A stretch of 64,000 nt of DNA from Xenorhabdus stockiae (GCF_002632825.1 NZ_NJAJ01000008.1:1-64000); one strand, 5' to 3'. Counted from the stretch's first letter, positions 35,066 through 46,284 are shown. Numbers and translations: made by a program. The notes: generated by a model from the sequence alone, not told the origin.

Positions 35066-36226
35066 TTAATCCAGAATGATATGCGGATAGAAGCGGGACA
35101 GATCTTGTGTGATTAATTCACGGTCTTCGCGGATACAGATACCCGCAGCCTGATCGTTCACTAACCAGCTTCCTACCAGCGCATGGTTATCGCCGAATTT
35201 AGGCAGGGCATGGAACTGCTGAACAATCATGCCTTCTTCACCATAAGGGCCATCTGCACTGGCTATCTCCCGGCCATTCTCGATAATACGGATATTGGCC
35301 CCTTCACGTGAAAATAAAGGTTTAATCACGTAGCTGTCCATGTTTGCCGGACGTTCATCAGCAAAGTAAGCAGGCAACAGATTAGGGTGATTCGGGAACA
35401 TTTTCCATAGCATCGGCAATAATGCTTTGTTGGAAATAATACTTTTCCATGCTGGTTCGAGCCAACGGACTCCGGCATCAGCCAGTTTGGTCGAGAAGAT
35501 TTCACGCAGCATGAATTCCCACGGATACAGCTTAAACAGATTACCGATCACCTGATCCTGTAAATCCGTAAACTGCCCCTTTTCACCTAGACCGATATCT
35601 TCAATAAACAGGAATTCTGTCGGAATACCGGCTTCTGAAGCACAATCCTGCAAATACTGGATTGTGCCACGGTCTTCTTCACTATCCTGACAACATGCCA
35701 TATGCAGCAGACCAAACCCGTGTTTTTCGCGTAATTGCGCAAAACGCTCGATCAGCTTTTCCTGTAGGCTGTTGAATTGGTCTGCATTCGACGGCAGATG
35801 GCCAGCATTGACCTGATCTTCCAGCCAGATCCACTGGAAGAATGCCGACTCATACAGGGATGTCGGGGTATCGGCATTATTTTCCAGCAGTTTTGGTGGA
35901 TTCTGACCATCGTAGGCAAAATCCAGACGGGAATAGAGTGAAGGCTGGCTGGTTACCCATGAAGAGCGGACAAACTCCCAGCAATGCTTCGGGATCTGGA
36001 ATTTTGTCAGCAGCTCTTCACTATTGACGACTTTTTCCACAACCTGCAAACACATCTGATGCAGCTCTGCGGTAGCATCTTCAATTTCTTCAATCTGACT
36101 CAGACTGAACTGATAATAGGCCTCTTCACTCCAGTAAGGCTGGTCATACATGGTATGGAAATTAAAGCCATATTCTGTTGCTTTTTCGCGCCAGTCCGGG
36201 CGCTCAGTAATACTAATGCGTTTCAT
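35066..36226 (-). CDS. ygiC: glutathionylspermidine synthase family protein YgiC
   Basis: A 386-residue ATP-grasp protein related to the synthetase half of glutathionylspermidine synthetase, homologous to E. coli YgiC. It shows [19 protein letters not shown] at the N-terminus, [27 protein letters not shown] (about 104-130) and [15 protein letters not shown] (about 303-317), an ATP-grasp lysine block. YgiC is thought to be an ATP-dependent carboxyl-amine ligase without known substrate. It follows ygiB by 23 bp, as in E. coli. Confidence 0.93.
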   Translation of the reverse strand: MKRISITERPDWREKATEYGFNFHTMYDQPYWSEEAYYQFSLSQIEEIEDATAELHQMCLQVVEKVVNSEELLTKFQIPKHCWEFVRSSWVTSQPSLYSRLDFAYDGQNPPKLLENNADTPTSLYESAFFQWIWLEDQVNAGHLPSNADQFNSLQEKLIERFAQLREKHGFGLLHMACCQDSEEDRGTIQYLQDCASEAGIPTEFLFIEDIGLGEKGQFTDLQDQVIGNLFKLYPWEFMLREIFSTKLADAGVRWLEPAWKSIISNKALLPMLWKMFPNHPNLLPAYFADERPANMDSYVIKPLFSREGANIRIIENGREIASADGPYGEEGMIVQQFHALPKFGDNHALVGSWLVNDQAAGICIREDRELITQDLSRFYPHIILD

Positions 36227-36249
36227 CTTTACTTAATACTCACTTTGAC

Positions 36250-36939
36250 TTAGCCACCCATTGAACGGGAAGAACTGGAACTTGAGCCAGCAGATGAACG
36301 CTGCATACTGGATTGTTTTGCCACCGAATCACCGAACCCGCCACGGGTAATTGTCGTTGTGGTTGCCGGTTTTGGTGCCATTGCGGTCTTTGGTACAGAC
36401 ATGCTGCGGCCGCCAGCGGTAGCCGGGCCATAACTTTTACCTGTAGCGTCAACAAATTTACCATTAGCCGGGCTGCTGGCTGATTTTGATGAGAACAGCG
36501 GTTGCGAAGGCGCAGATCTGTTACCCATCAGTTGCCCCATCATATAACCCGCCATCAAAGGCATCCAGAAGCTTCCGCCACTGCTTTGTGCCTCAGCCTG
36601 ACTACCGACACCTGCCTGTGCAGGAGCCTGAGTACATTGCTGTTCACCAAATTCGGCCACACAGTCTTCACGGGTCGCATATTTTGGTGCAGTTTTCTCT
36701 GCTTCTTTCAGGGCGTTGTTATAAGCAATGGTACATTGTTCACTTTGAGAAGGATTTGCCTTGGAACACTCATCGGCATTGGTATAAAGCGATACCGTTT
36801 CATCGTTCTGTTCACAGGCAGAAAGCATGAAAACAGCACTGACAGCGAGTGCTACAGGTGCCAGACGATATTGTTTCCACGCTTTGCGGAAACTATCGCG
36901 GTTAATCTCTTTTGTCCGTTTCATTGTCATAGGGAGCAT
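36250..36939 (-). CDS. ygiB: DUF1190 lipoprotein YgiB
   Basis: A 229-residue protein with an N-terminal hydrophobic segment ending in the lipobox-like LSAC (about 39-42), homologous to E. coli YgiB. Cysteine-bearing blocks [17 protein letters not shown] and [15 protein letters not shown] suggest disulfides, then [23 protein letters not shown] hydrophobic stretch, and a Ser-rich C-terminus ending SSSRSMGG. The E. coli start corresponds to an internal ATG five codons in (36924). It is the first gene of ygiBC, downstream of tolC. Function unknown; the tolC-ygiABC link in E. coli suggests envelope stress. Confidence 0.9.
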   Translation of the reverse strand: MLPMTMKRTKEINRDSFRKAWKQYRLAPVALAVSAVFMLSACEQNDETVSLYTNADECSKANPSQSEQCTIAYNNALKEAEKTAPKYATREDCVAEFGEQQCTQAPAQAGVGSQAEAQSSGGSFWMPLMAGYMMGQLMGNRSAPSQPLFSSKSASSPANGKFVDATGKSYGPATAGGRSMSVPKTAMAPKPATTTTITRGGFGDSVAKQSSMQRSSAGSSSSSSRSMGG

Positions 36940-37105
36940 CCATCTTAAAGGTATCAGATTAGATTAAGAGCTAATCCCACCAGTAATTCACAATGGGATG
37001 GCTCATTAGGATCTATTAAAAAATAGCCCACACAACGGCGGGCTGTTTATTGAGTATAGCGCGTTTAATATAACGTTTTTTAATCTAAAACGATAGCGCA
37101 TTAAT

Positions 37106-38479
37106 TCAGCGAATTGATGGTGTTTTCATCTCTTTAATAATATTGCTGGCAGAGGTTGAAACCTGTGTTCCCAGTATATTATTCAGTGCCGCCAGATCGT
37201 CTTCGTTCAAAGTACCACGGGATTGCTGATTAACCAGTAGACTTATCAGATACTTATAGCGCGCCTGAGACAGATTCTTTTTGGCTTGATACAGTTTGGT
37301 GGTTGAATCCAGCACGTCAACAATAGTACGGGTTCCTACCTGATAACCGGCTTCCATTGAGTGCAGTGAACTTTCTGCGGAGAGCACGGCTTGTTTGTTC
37401 GCTTCAATGCTACTGATAGACGCTCCAATATCATTGGAGGAAGAACGAACATCCTGAATCACCTTACGGTAAGTATTTTCCAAATCCTGACTACTGGAGA
37501 GGAAATCATATTTAGCCTGTTCTACCTGAGAGCTGGTTGCACCACCGCTGTAAAGTGGCATGCTGAATGAGACACTGACAGAATTGCTACCACCATATTG
37601 ATTGGTGCTTGGATTACCGTTATTGTTACGGCGCGTATGAGTATTTTGGACCCCTGTACTGGCTGACAACCCGAGAGTTGGCATATAACCAGTCTGAGCA
37701 TCTTTGATCTGCTCACGTTTCAAATCTTGCATCAAGCGTGCAGATAACAGGTTGAGATTGCGGGTTTCGGCTTCTTTCAGCAAGTCTTCAGCTGGTTTTG
37801 GCTTACTTGTCTTGAAGTGGTCAATGTTCAATGAAGCCAGCTGTGGGTAATAAACACCGGTAATCAGGCGCAATTTTTCCAGTGAGTTATCCAGCTCATT
37901 ACGGTCATAAACTTCCTGTGCCAGAATAGAATCATACTGGGCCCGGGCGTTCTGGACGTCAGTAATGGCGGCCAGCCCCACATTGAAGCGCTGGGTTGTC
38001 TGATCCAGTTGCCGGTAGAGTGAGGATTTCTGAGCTTCGCTATAGGTCAGAGCATCAATTTTGCTCAGGACATCAAAATAAGCGTTGGCGGTATCCAGAA
38101 TTAATTTCTGCTGGGCTGCTTGATAACTAATATCGGCAATCCCTGCTTTCTTTTCAGCCTGATTCAGTTTGTTCCATTTGGACATATCGAAAATGGTCTG
38201 CTCCAGCGTTAATCCAGCGCTGGTATTCCGAGTCTCTTGCTTACTGTTGCGAAAATTCTTTTCATAACCAGTTTTTGCACCCAAACCTAGTTGAGGTAAC
38301 AAAGGACTGCGGGCTAAATTAATCCCTTCAAAAACCGAATTGCGATCAGCCAGCGCCTTAAGCAACTCAGGGTTAGTTTCTTTCGCCTGTTTATAAATTT
38401 GTAACAGGTCTTCTGCGTGGCCTGAAGTACTGAAACCTACCAGATTCATAGCGATAAAAAGAGATAGCAATTTTTTCAT
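37106..38479 (-). CDS. tolC: outer membrane channel TolC
   Basis: The outer-membrane exit duct for type I secretion and RND or MFS efflux. ATG 38479 is preferred because AAGGA precedes it and the protein then opens with a proper signal peptide (MKKLLSLFIAMNLVGFSTSGHA). The 457-residue protein has the duplicated TolC pattern: ARSPLLPQLGLGA (about 57-69), RFNVGLAAITDVQNARAQYD and GYQVGTRTIVDVLDST in the two halves. It lacks most of the extra C-terminal tail of the 493-residue E. coli protein. It could serve efflux systems; the prt locus has its own TolC-like protein. Confidence 0.95.
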   Translation of the reverse strand: MKKLLSLFIAMNLVGFSTSGHAEDLLQIYKQAKETNPELLKALADRNSVFEGINLARSPLLPQLGLGAKTGYEKNFRNSKQETRNTSAGLTLEQTIFDMSKWNKLNQAEKKAGIADISYQAAQQKLILDTANAYFDVLSKIDALTYSEAQKSSLYRQLDQTTQRFNVGLAAITDVQNARAQYDSILAQEVYDRNELDNSLEKLRLITGVYYPQLASLNIDHFKTSKPKPAEDLLKEAETRNLNLLSARLMQDLKREQIKDAQTGYMPTLGLSASTGVQNTHTRRNNNGNPSTNQYGGSNSVSVSFSMPLYSGGATSSQVEQAKYDFLSSSQDLENTYRKVIQDVRSSSNDIGASISSIEANKQAVLSAESSLHSMEAGYQVGTRTIVDVLDSTTKLYQAKKNLSQARYKYLISLLVNQQSRGTLNEDDLAALNNILGTQVSTSASNIIKEMKTPSIR

Positions 38480-38697
38480 TTGCGTTCCTTGTTGTGCAGC
38501 TATTTTGCTTAAGTTGCCTCTGCATAAAAACAATATCACAGATTCTAGCAGAGAATACTTGCAGTATAAGGTGGCTGTTTGTGCCATATTGCCTTATTTT
38601 CTAGAGTGTTTGTATCTTCAAAATCAATTTATTTAGAACAATGTGAAAAAATACATTTTAATAGTAGAGAATTAAAAGATAACAAACAGGAGCTTTT

Positions 38698-39369
38698 ATG
38701 CGCGAAGATCTTACCTCACCGCTTATTTCTACAAAATCGATAGATTCAGAAAAACCATTTACGTTTTCGAAACAAGATGTTGAAGTCATTTCCCGAAAAA
38801 CACTCTATCACGGTTTTTTCAAAATGACGGAGTATCAATTCAGACACCGTCTGTTTCGTGGAGGATGGAGCGAAAATATTAAGCGTGAAGTATTTGAACG
38901 GGGTCATGCCGGTGTTTTGTTGCCTTATGATCCGGTGCGTGATGAAGTTGTCCTGATTGAACAGATCCGCATTCCGGCGATAGAAACCAGCCAGACGCCA
39001 TGGTTGCTGGAAGTGATTGCCGGCATGATTGAAGAAGGGGAAGATGCTGAGCAGGTTGTCCGCCGTGAAGCGATAGAAGAAGCAGGTATTGAAGTTAAAC
39101 GTTGCCAGCCGGCACTGAGTTACCTTGCAAGCCCCGGAGGAACAACAGAGCGCATGAGTATTTTTGTAGGAGAAGTCAACTCTTCTACTGCTTCAGGTAT
39201 CCATGGTCTGGAAGGGGAAAATGAAGATATCCGGGTACTGGTTGTCAGCAGAGAGCAGGCTTATCAATGGGTTGAAGAGGGAATTATTGATAATTCAGCT
39301 TCAGTGATTGCAATACAGTGGCTGGCATTGCACCATGAAAAACTGAAAAAAGAGTGGCTGGAAATATAA
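38698..39369 (+). CDS. nudF: ADP-ribose diphosphatase NudF
   Basis: Hydrolyses ADP-ribose to AMP and ribose 5-phosphate. The 223-residue protein has the Nudix box GMIEEGEDAEQVVRREAIEE... (about 109-131, GX5EX7REUXEEXGU) and the downstream SPGGTTERMSIFVGE and ENEDIRVLVVSREQAYQWVEEG blocks of E. coli NudF. The N-terminus is about a dozen residues longer than in E. coli. The start has AGGAG eight bases upstream. It is divergent from tolC as in enterics. Confidence 0.95.
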   Translation: MREDLTSPLISTKSIDSEKPFTFSKQDVEVISRKTLYHGFFKMTEYQFRHRLFRGGWSENIKREVFERGHAGVLLPYDPVRDEVVLIEQIRIPAIETSQTPWLLEVIAGMIEEGEDAEQVVRREAIEEAGIEVKRCQPALSYLASPGGTTERMSIFVGEVNSSTASGIHGLEGENEDIRVLVVSREQAYQWVEEGIIDNSASVIAIQWLALHHEKLKKEWLEI

Positions 39370-39475
39370 ACGGCAATTTTGTGTTGGGAAACGTGAAGTG
39401 TGCCCCAGTCAGCAGATCTTATGCATAAAGACACGTTAGAATGACCCTCTATGACCGACAGGAAAAGGAAACCAT

Positions 39476-40315
39476 TTGGAAAGCCTGCTTGAAATACCTG
39501 TGGCGAAAGGTGCCACAGCAAGAATATTGCAAATCACTGACATGCACCTTTTTGCCAATAAAGGTGGCTCACTGCTGGGTATCAATACCTACCGCAGTTA
39601 TCATGCTGTGTTGGATGCGATCCTTGAGCAGAATATTGATATTGATTTGGTCGTTGCGACCGGCGATTTAGTTCAGGATCAGACTCCCGGTGCCTATCAG
39701 AATTTTGTTGAAGGCATTGCCCGTTTGCCCGCCCCTTGTGTCTGGTTACCCGGTAATCACGATTATCAGCCTGCTATGGTTGATGTACTGGCGGCGGCGG
39801 GAATTTCACCTTCCAAGCAAATATTCATCGGCCAGCACTGGCAGCTTATCATGCTGGATAGTCAGGTGCAGGGTGTTCCCCACGGCGAATTGACGGAATA
39901 CCAGCTGGAATGGATGAGTAAATGTCTGGATGAACACAGTGATCGTCAGGCGATTGTCATGCTTCATCATCATCCTGTACCATCCGGCTGTACATGGCTG
40001 GATCAGCACAGTCTGCGCAATGCTCCTGCACTGGCAGAATGCCTGAAGGGTAAATCGCAGGTGAAAACAATACTGTGCGGGCACATCCATCAAGAGCTGG
40101 ATGTAATGTGGAATGGTATTCGTGTGATAGCAACACCATCAACCTGTGTGCAATTTAAGCCACATTGTACTAATTTTATGCTTGATACAGTGGCTCCGGG
40201 TTGGCGTTACCTTGAATTGCCTGTAACTGGTGGCGGAGAAGCAGAACTGCAAACGCAGCTTTATAGGCTCAAGAGTAATGAATTTTGCCCGGATTTAGAT
40301 TCGGACGGGTATTAA
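39476..40315 (+). CDS. cpdA: 3',5'-cyclic-AMP phosphodiesterase CpdA
   Basis: A calcineurin-like metallophosphatase that degrades cAMP. The 279-residue protein starts at TTG 39476 ([19 protein letters not shown]), aligned with E. coli CpdA. Metal-binding motifs are ITDMHLFA (about 20-27), [28 protein letters not shown] and [10 protein letters not shown]. The yqiB gene that normally lies between nudF and cpdA is absent. The stop overlaps the yqiA start (TAATG). Confidence 0.95.
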   Translation: MESLLEIPVAKGATARILQITDMHLFANKGGSLLGINTYRSYHAVLDAILEQNIDIDLVVATGDLVQDQTPGAYQNFVEGIARLPAPCVWLPGNHDYQPAMVDVLAAAGISPSKQIFIGQHWQLIMLDSQVQGVPHGELTEYQLEWMSKCLDEHSDRQAIVMLHHHPVPSGCTWLDQHSLRNAPALAECLKGKSQVKTILCGHIHQELDVMWNGIRVIATPSTCVQFKPHCTNFMLDTVAPGWRYLELPVTGGGEAELQTQLYRLKSNEFCPDLDSDGY

Positions 40316-40923
40316 TGTCAACGTTACTTTACCTACATGGTTTTAACAGTTCATCCCAATCAGCAAAAGCAACTGCGCTGAAAACATGGTTGCACCAGCA
40401 GCACCCTGAAATAGAGATGCTGGTGCCACAATTGCCTCCTTACCCCGAAGATACGGCAGCTTTACTGGAAGAAATAGTGATGAGCCGCTCAGGGGAACAC
40501 ATCGGTTTGGTTGGTTCCTCATTAGGAGGTTATCTGGCCATCTGGCTTTCACAATGCTTTGGCCTGCCAGCCGTAGTCGTCAACCCTGCGGTTCGTCCAT
40601 TCGATCTTCTTCAGGATTATCTTGGGGAAAACGTGAATCCTTATACCGAAGAGCGGTATACTCTTGAAGAAAGCCACATTCATGACCTCAAAGTAATGCA
40701 TATTGACCCGTTGGAATCACCGGATCTTATCTGGTTATTGCAGCAAACCGGGGACGAAGTGCTGGACTACCGTCAGGCGGTTGCCTACCTGATGCAGTGC
40801 AGACAAACCGTCGAATCTGGTGGAAATCATGCATTTATTGGTTTCGAATACTATTTTCCTCAAATCATTGACTTCTTGGGGCTAGCCAGCGGCAATAGTA
40901 AAAAAATTGCCAAAAATAGGTAA
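40315..40923 (+). CDS. yqiA: esterase YqiA
   Basis: A small alpha/beta hydrolase with esterase activity in E. coli. ATG 40315 gives [19 protein letters not shown], matching E. coli; a longer frame upstream lies inside cpdA. Nucleophile motif [12 protein letters not shown] (about 69-80), acid in [11 protein letters not shown] and histidine in [10 protein letters not shown] complete the triad. It is coupled to cpdA by TAATG and followed by parE, the usual enteric order. Confidence 0.94.
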   Translation: MSTLLYLHGFNSSSQSAKATALKTWLHQQHPEIEMLVPQLPPYPEDTAALLEEIVMSRSGEHIGLVGSSLGGYLAIWLSQCFGLPAVVVNPAVRPFDLLQDYLGENVNPYTEERYTLEESHIHDLKVMHIDPLESPDLIWLLQQTGDEVLDYRQAVAYLMQCRQTVESGGNHAFIGFEYYFPQIIDFLGLASGNSKKIAKNR

Positions 40924-41054
40924 GCGACTGGTATTATCAACAGTATCTATCCAATGGATTCCGGGTTAACGCCGTTCTGATGGCGTTCCGGAATACGTAG
41001 GGTAATCAATACTGATTGGCCCTTTAATCATGAAGCAACCGACAGAATTACAAC

Positions 41055-42950
41055 ATGACTCAATCTAGTTATAACGCAGAGGCCATTGAAGTCCTCAGTG
41101 GCCTGGAGCCAGTTCGTCGCCGCCCAGGAATGTATACCGACACCGCCCGCCCGAACCATCTGGCACAGGAAGTGATCGATAATAGTGTGGACGAAGCGCT
41201 AGCTGGTCACGCAAAGCATATTCAAGTGATTCTCCACAGCGATCAGTCTCTGGAAGTGATAGATGATGGCCGTGGTATGCCGGTTGATATCCATCCTGAA
41301 GAAAAAGTATCAGCAGTTGAATTGATCCTGACCCGTCTGCATGCAGGTGGTAAATTTTCCAATAAAAACTACCAGTTCTCCGGTGGCTTGCACGGGGTTG
41401 GTATTTCGGTCGTTAATGCTCTGTCCAAACGGGTCGAAGTGACCGTTCGTCGCGACAGTCAGGTTCATCAGATCGCCTTCGAAAATGGCGATAAAGTACA
41501 GGAACTGGCTGTTATAGGTAGTTGTGGAAAACGTAATACCGGTACCAGTGTGCATTTCTGGCCGGATGAAAGCTATTTCGATACTCCCCGTTTTTCGACT
41601 TCACGCCTGGCTCATTTGCTGAAAGCAAAAGCAGTTCTGTGCCCCGGCGTTGAAATTATCTTTAAGGATAAACTGGCCGGAACCGAGCAAAAATGGTGTT
41701 ATGCCGATGGGCTGACTGACTATTTGCTGGAAGCGGTTAATGGGCTGGTGACATTACCTCAGGCCCCGTTTGTCGGTGCACTCAGTGGCGAAACTGAAGC
41801 AGTGGACTGGGCGCTGCTCTGGCTGCCGGAAGGAGGTGAGTTACTGGCGGAAAGCTATGTTAACCTGATCCCGACAATACAGGGCGGTACCCACGTCAAT
41901 GGCTTGCGTCAGGGGTTGCTGGATGCCATGCGTGAGTTCTGTGAATTCCGCAACATTTTGCCTCGTGGCGTCAAACTTTCTGCTGACGATATCTGGGATC
42001 GCTGTGCTTATGTATTATCCCTCAAAATGCAGGATCCACAATTTGCCGGGCAGACTAAAGAACGTCTGTCATCGCGCCAGTCTGCGGCTTTCGTTTCCGG
42101 TGTTGTCAAAGATGCATTCAGCCTGTGGCTGAACCAGCATATTCAGGAAGCAGAGCAATTAGCTGAAATGGCCATTGCCAGCGCTCAACGCCGCATGCGC
42201 GCGGCCAAAAAAGTGGTACGTAAGAAGCTGACCAACGGCCCGGCATTGCCGGGGAAACTGGCTGACTGTACCTCACAGGATCTGAATGTCACTGAACTGT
42301 TTCTGGTGGAAGGGGATTCTGCTGGTGGCTCTGCCAAACAGGCCCGTGATCGTGAATTTCAGGCTATTATGCCTCTTCGCGGTAAGATACTGAATACATG
42401 GGAAGTCTCTTCAGATGAGGTATTGGCTTCGCAGGAAGTTCATGATATTTCGGTCGCAATCGGTATCGATCCTGACAGTGAAGATCTCAGCCAGCTGCGT
42501 TACGGTAAAATCTGTATTCTGGCCGATGCAGATTCCGATGGCCTGCACATTGCAACGCTGCTGTGCGCCTTATTTGTCCGCCATTTCCCGACGCTGGTCA
42601 AACGCGGTCACGTTTATATGGCGATGCCACCACTGTATCGTATCGACCTTGGCAAAGAAGTTCACTATGCACTGGATGAAGGTGAAAAGAGTGCGGTACT
42701 TGACCGCCTGAGCCGTAAGCGTGGTAAGCCAAATGTTCAGCGCTTCAAAGGATTGGGTGAAATGAACCCGATGCAGTTGCGTGAAACTACGCTAGATCCC
42801 AATACTCGCCGTCTGGTGCAATTGACTATCAATGATGAAAATTATCAGGAAACCCTTTCCGTTATGGATATGCTTCTGGCGAAGAAACGCTCGGAAGACC
42901 GCCGTAACTGGCTGCAAGAAAAGGGTGATTCCATTGATATTGAAGTATAG
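41055..42950 (+). CDS. parE: DNA topoisomerase IV subunit B ParE
   Basis: ATPase subunit of topoisomerase IV, which unlinks daughter chromosomes. The 631-residue protein has the GHKL site EVIDNSVDEALAGHAK (about 39-54), DDGRGMPVDIH (about 69-79) and GGLHGVGISVVNALS, then the Toprim motifs LVEGDSAGGSAKQARDR (about 417-433) and ADADSDGLHIATLL. The C-terminus has PMQLRETTLDP as in other ParE. The length equals E. coli ParE (630). parC follows after an internally deleted ERIC element. Confidence 0.98.
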   Translation: MTQSSYNAEAIEVLSGLEPVRRRPGMYTDTARPNHLAQEVIDNSVDEALAGHAKHIQVILHSDQSLEVIDDGRGMPVDIHPEEKVSAVELILTRLHAGGKFSNKNYQFSGGLHGVGISVVNALSKRVEVTVRRDSQVHQIAFENGDKVQELAVIGSCGKRNTGTSVHFWPDESYFDTPRFSTSRLAHLLKAKAVLCPGVEIIFKDKLAGTEQKWCYADGLTDYLLEAVNGLVTLPQAPFVGALSGETEAVDWALLWLPEGGELLAESYVNLIPTIQGGTHVNGLRQGLLDAMREFCEFRNILPRGVKLSADDIWDRCAYVLSLKMQDPQFAGQTKERLSSRQSAAFVSGVVKDAFSLWLNQHIQEAEQLAEMAIASAQRRMRAAKKVVRKKLTNGPALPGKLADCTSQDLNVTELFLVEGDSAGGSAKQARDREFQAIMPLRGKILNTWEVSSDEVLASQEVHDISVAIGIDPDSEDLSQLRYGKICILADADSDGLHIATLLCALFVRHFPTLVKRGHVYMAMPPLYRIDLGKEVHYALDEGEKSAVLDRLSRKRGKPNVQRFKGLGEMNPMQLRETTLDPNTRRLVQLTINDENYQETLSVMDMLLAKKRSEDRRNWLQEKGDSIDIEV

Positions 42951-42973
42951 CAATTGAATTGAAATTTAAACCC

Positions 42974-43027
42974 GATAGATTTCAAGATGCATCGCGGCCA
43001 ACTAAAGCGGTAACTTGAAAGATGACG
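42974..43027. repeat. internally deleted ERIC element
   Basis: GATTTCAAGATGCATCGCGGC is joined directly to a CCAACTAAAGCGGTAACTTG-like arm, so both ends of an ERIC are present but about 70 bp of the middle, including the conserved core, are missing. It lies in the parE-parC gap. Confidence 0.75.
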
Positions 43028-43048
43028 GGTTTTGAGGAAATTATTAAC

Positions 43049-45301
43049 ATGAGTGAAATAACTCACGATGGAGTGGAACGTCAGCCGCTCCACACATTCA
43101 CTGAAAACGCCTATCTGAATTATTCCATGTACGTCATCATGGACAGGGCGCTGCCTTTTATCGGTGATGGATTAAAACCCGTGCAGCGTCGTATCGTCTA
43201 CGCGATGTCAGAGCTTGGGCTGAGTAGCAGTGCAAAATTCAAAAAATCTGCCCGTACTGTCGGTGATGTACTGGGTAAATATCATCCACATGGTGATAGT
43301 GCCTGTTACGAAGCGATGGTGCTGATGGCACAGCCTTTCTCTTACCGTTATCCACTTGTGGACGGTCAGGGAAACTGGGGTGCTCCGGATGATCCGAAAT
43401 CTTTTGCGGCAATGCGTTATACCGAATCCCGCCTGTCTAAGTATGCAGAGTTGCTGCTGAGTGAACTGGGGCACGGGACAGTAGACTGGTTGCCAAACTT
43501 TGATGGTACATTGCAGGAGCCGAAAATGCTGCCTGCGCGTCTGCCTAATATCCTGCTGAACGGCACAACAGGTATTGCTGTTGGTATGGCAACGGATATA
43601 CCGCCTCATAACTCACGTGAAGTGGCCAATGCGCTGATTTCCATACTGGATAAACCAGAGTCTTCACTTGATGAAGTTATGGAGCACGTTAAAGGCCCGG
43701 ATTACCCGACAGATGCGGAAATCATCACTTCTAAAGAAGATATCCGTAAGATCTACAAAAATGGTCGTGGCTCGATACGCATGCGTGCCGTGTGGTCAAA
43801 AGAAGAGGGTAACGTTGTCATTACCGCTCTGCCACATCAGGTATCTGGTGCGAAAGTATTAGAACAGATCGCCAGCCAGATGCGTTCGAAGAAGTTGCCG
43901 ATGGTGGATGATCTGCGGGATGAATCCGATCACGAGAACCCGACGCGTCTGGTGATTGTGCCCCGGACTAACCGTGTGGATGTCGAGCAGGTTATGAACC
44001 ACCTGTTTGTCACAACCGATCTGGAAAAGAGCTATCGTGTTAACCTCAACATGATTGGTCTCGACAATCGCCCGAGTGTTAAAGGTCTGGTTGAAATTCT
44101 CAGTGAATGGCTGGTATTCCGTCGTGAAACGGTACGTAACCGCCTTAACCACCGTCTGGAAAAAGTGCTCAAGCGACTGCATATTCTGGAAGGTTTGCTG
44201 GCAGCCTATCTCAACATTGATGAAGTGATCCATCTTATCCGTAGTGAAGATGAGCCAAAGCCAGTGTTGATGCAGCGTTTTGGTTTAACAGAAACACAGG
44301 CAGAAGCGATTCTGGAACTGAAACTACGTCATCTGGCAAAACTGGAAGAAGTCAAAATCCGGGGTGAGCAGGATGAACTGGCAAAAGAGCGGGACAAACT
44401 TCAGGCTATCCTTGGCTCTGAGCGCAAGCTGAACACGCTGCTGAAAAAAGAGATTATTGCCGATGCGGAAAACTATGGTGATAAGCGTCGTTCTCCGCTG
44501 AAAGAGCGCTCAGAAGCGAAGGCAATGAGCGATCATGATATTCTGCCATCAGAGCCGATTACGGTTGTGATGTCTCAAATGGGCTGGGTTCGTAGTGCGA
44601 AAGGGCATGATATTGATCCTACTGGTTTAAATTACAAATCTGGTGACAGTTATCGCGATGCTGTGCGTGGTAAGAGTAATCAGCCGGTAGTCTTTATTGA
44701 CAGTACCGGGCGTAGTTATTCTATTGATCCTCTGGATTTACCTTCAGCCAGAGGACAGGGAGAGCCTTTGACCGGCAAACTGGCATTACCGGCCGGAGCA
44801 TCCGTTGAGCATCTGCTGATGGAGAAAGAAGATCAGAAACTCCTGATGGCATCGGATGCGGGTTATGGCTTCATCTGTACCTTTAGTGACTTAATTGCCA
44901 AGAATCGGGCAGGGAAGGCCCTGATTACATTGCCACAAAACGCTAAGGTCATGTCACCATTGGCGATCGGCAATGAACAGGATGATATGTTACTGGCGAT
45001 CACCAAAGAGGGACGCATGTTGATGTTTCCTGTCGCTGATCTCCCACAGCTGTCAAAAGGTAAGGGCAATAAAATAGTTTCCATTACCTCGGCGCAGGCG
45101 GCTTCTGGAGAAGATATATTGAGCTGGTTGCTGGTATTGCCGCCAAAATCTTCAATCACGCTTTATTTCGGTAAGCGAAAATTACAGCTTCAGCCAGAGG
45201 AATTGCAGAAATTCCGGGCAGAAAGAGGCCGTAAAGGAACCGCTCTGCCGCGTGGCTTACAGCGTGTTGAGCGTGTAGAAATAGAAACAAAATTGAACTG
45301 A
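43049..45301 (+). CDS. parC: DNA topoisomerase IV subunit A ParC
   Basis: DNA-cutting subunit of topoisomerase IV. ATG 43049 ([20 protein letters not shown]) is preferred to the in-frame ATG at 43022, which lies in the ERIC remnant; GAGG precedes it. The 750-residue protein has the quinolone-resistance region [20 protein letters not shown] with the wild-type Ser and Glu, and the catalytic tyrosine in [11 protein letters not shown]. The C-terminal beta-pinwheel shows repeated [12 protein letters not shown] blades. A hairpin follows the stop. Confidence 0.98.
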   Translation: MSEITHDGVERQPLHTFTENAYLNYSMYVIMDRALPFIGDGLKPVQRRIVYAMSELGLSSSAKFKKSARTVGDVLGKYHPHGDSACYEAMVLMAQPFSYRYPLVDGQGNWGAPDDPKSFAAMRYTESRLSKYAELLLSELGHGTVDWLPNFDGTLQEPKMLPARLPNILLNGTTGIAVGMATDIPPHNSREVANALISILDKPESSLDEVMEHVKGPDYPTDAEIITSKEDIRKIYKNGRGSIRMRAVWSKEEGNVVITALPHQVSGAKVLEQIASQMRSKKLPMVDDLRDESDHENPTRLVIVPRTNRVDVEQVMNHLFVTTDLEKSYRVNLNMIGLDNRPSVKGLVEILSEWLVFRRETVRNRLNHRLEKVLKRLHILEGLLAAYLNIDEVIHLIRSEDEPKPVLMQRFGLTETQAEAILELKLRHLAKLEEVKIRGEQDELAKERDKLQAILGSERKLNTLLKKEIIADAENYGDKRRSPLKERSEAKAMSDHDILPSEPITVVMSQMGWVRSAKGHDIDPTGLNYKSGDSYRDAVRGKSNQPVVFIDSTGRSYSIDPLDLPSARGQGEPLTGKLALPAGASVEHLLMEKEDQKLLMASDAGYGFICTFSDLIAKNRAGKALITLPQNAKVMSPLAIGNEQDDMLLAITKEGRMLMFPVADLPQLSKGKGNKIVSITSAQAASGEDILSWLLVLPPKSSITLYFGKRKLQLQPEELQKFRAERGRKGTALPRGLQRVERVEIETKLN

Positions 45302-45339
45302 ATATAACTTCATTTTTATATAATTAAATAACCCTGACA

Positions 45340-45364
45340 GCAGGCCAGTACAACACTGGCCTGC
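45340..45364 (+). terminator. hairpin between parC and plsC
   Basis: GCAGGCCAGT (45340-45349) pairs with ACTGGCCTGC (45355-45364) around ACAAC. There is no T run after it, so termination is uncertain. It lies 17 bases before the plsC start and could also affect plsC translation. Confidence 0.5.
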
Positions 45365-45380
45365 CTTGCAAGAGGAAACT

Positions 45381-46112
45381 ATGCTAACCATTATTCGTGG
45401 GATCATTGTTATTCTGTTTACCTTTCTAGTCTGTATATTCGGCGGTATTTACTGTTTATTCAGCCCCCGGGATCCGCGTCATGTGATGACCTTTGGCCGT
45501 GCATTTGGCAAGCTGCACACAATATTCGGTATCAAACTGATTGAACGTATTCCTGAAGATGCGCCACAAGTTGGCCCAAGCATCTATATCGGTAATCACC
45601 AGAACAATTTCGACATGATAACCATGTCAAACGCTGTACAGCCCCGTACGGTGACTGTTGGTAAAAAAAGTCTGGTTTTTATTCCTTTCTTTGGTCAGTT
45701 GTACTGGCTGACAGGCAATATCCTGATTGACAGACAAAACCGGACAAAAGCACACGGGACGATTTCACAGGTTGTTGAGCAGATTAAAAAGAACCGTGTT
45801 TCTGTCTGGATGTTTCCGGAGGGTACCCGCAGTCGTGGTCGTGGTTTAATGCCGTTTAAAACGGGGGCTTTCCATGCAGCCATTGCGGCCGGAGTGCCGA
45901 TTGTACCGGTTTGTGTTTCTTCAACACATGGCAAGATCAAGCTTAATCGTTGGAATAATGGCACGGTTATTGTTGAAATGCTGCCGCCGATTGATACAAC
46001 AAAATATACAAAAGAGCGGGTTCGTGAATTGGCTGAACATTGTCATCAGGTGATGAAGGCCAAGATTGAAGCGCTGGATAAAGAAGTTGAGGAGCTTAAC
46101 AAGCGCAGTTAA
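45381..46112 (+). CDS. plsC: 1-acylglycerol-3-phosphate O-acyltransferase PlsC
   Basis: Makes phosphatidic acid from lysophosphatidic acid at the inner membrane. ATG 45381 follows AGAGGAAAC and gives 243 residues, close to E. coli PlsC (245). An N-terminal membrane helix (about 4-24) is followed by the catalytic GNHQNNFDMIT (about 71-81, HX4D) and FPEGTRSRGRG (about 143-153) motifs, and VPIVPVCVSSTHG. It sits downstream of parC and upstream of ftsP, as in enterics. Confidence 0.96.
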   Translation: MLTIIRGIIVILFTFLVCIFGGIYCLFSPRDPRHVMTFGRAFGKLHTIFGIKLIERIPEDAPQVGPSIYIGNHQNNFDMITMSNAVQPRTVTVGKKSLVFIPFFGQLYWLTGNILIDRQNRTKAHGTISQVVEQIKKNRVSVWMFPEGTRSRGRGLMPFKTGAFHAAIAAGVPIVPVCVSSTHGKIKLNRWNNGTVIVEMLPPIDTTKYTKERVRELAEHCHQVMKAKIEALDKEVEELNKRS

Positions 46113-46284
46113 TTGAATTAAAATAACTTACGCTATTTTTACGCAGTACTCCTTTCTGATATGGGGATGAATTCTGACTATAAATTTAAGATAGTTTTAG
46201 AATTTATCCCCTGTTCGCGATATGATTGCTTCTTGATAAATTAACGTTTTTTATTAAACGCAATCGATAAGATATATACCTATA

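Noticed and set aside
39441-39671. A 76-codon frame at the nudF-cpdA junction as a yqiB remnant
   Set aside because: Most of it is cpdA read in another frame, and the remaining part shows no YqiB motif.
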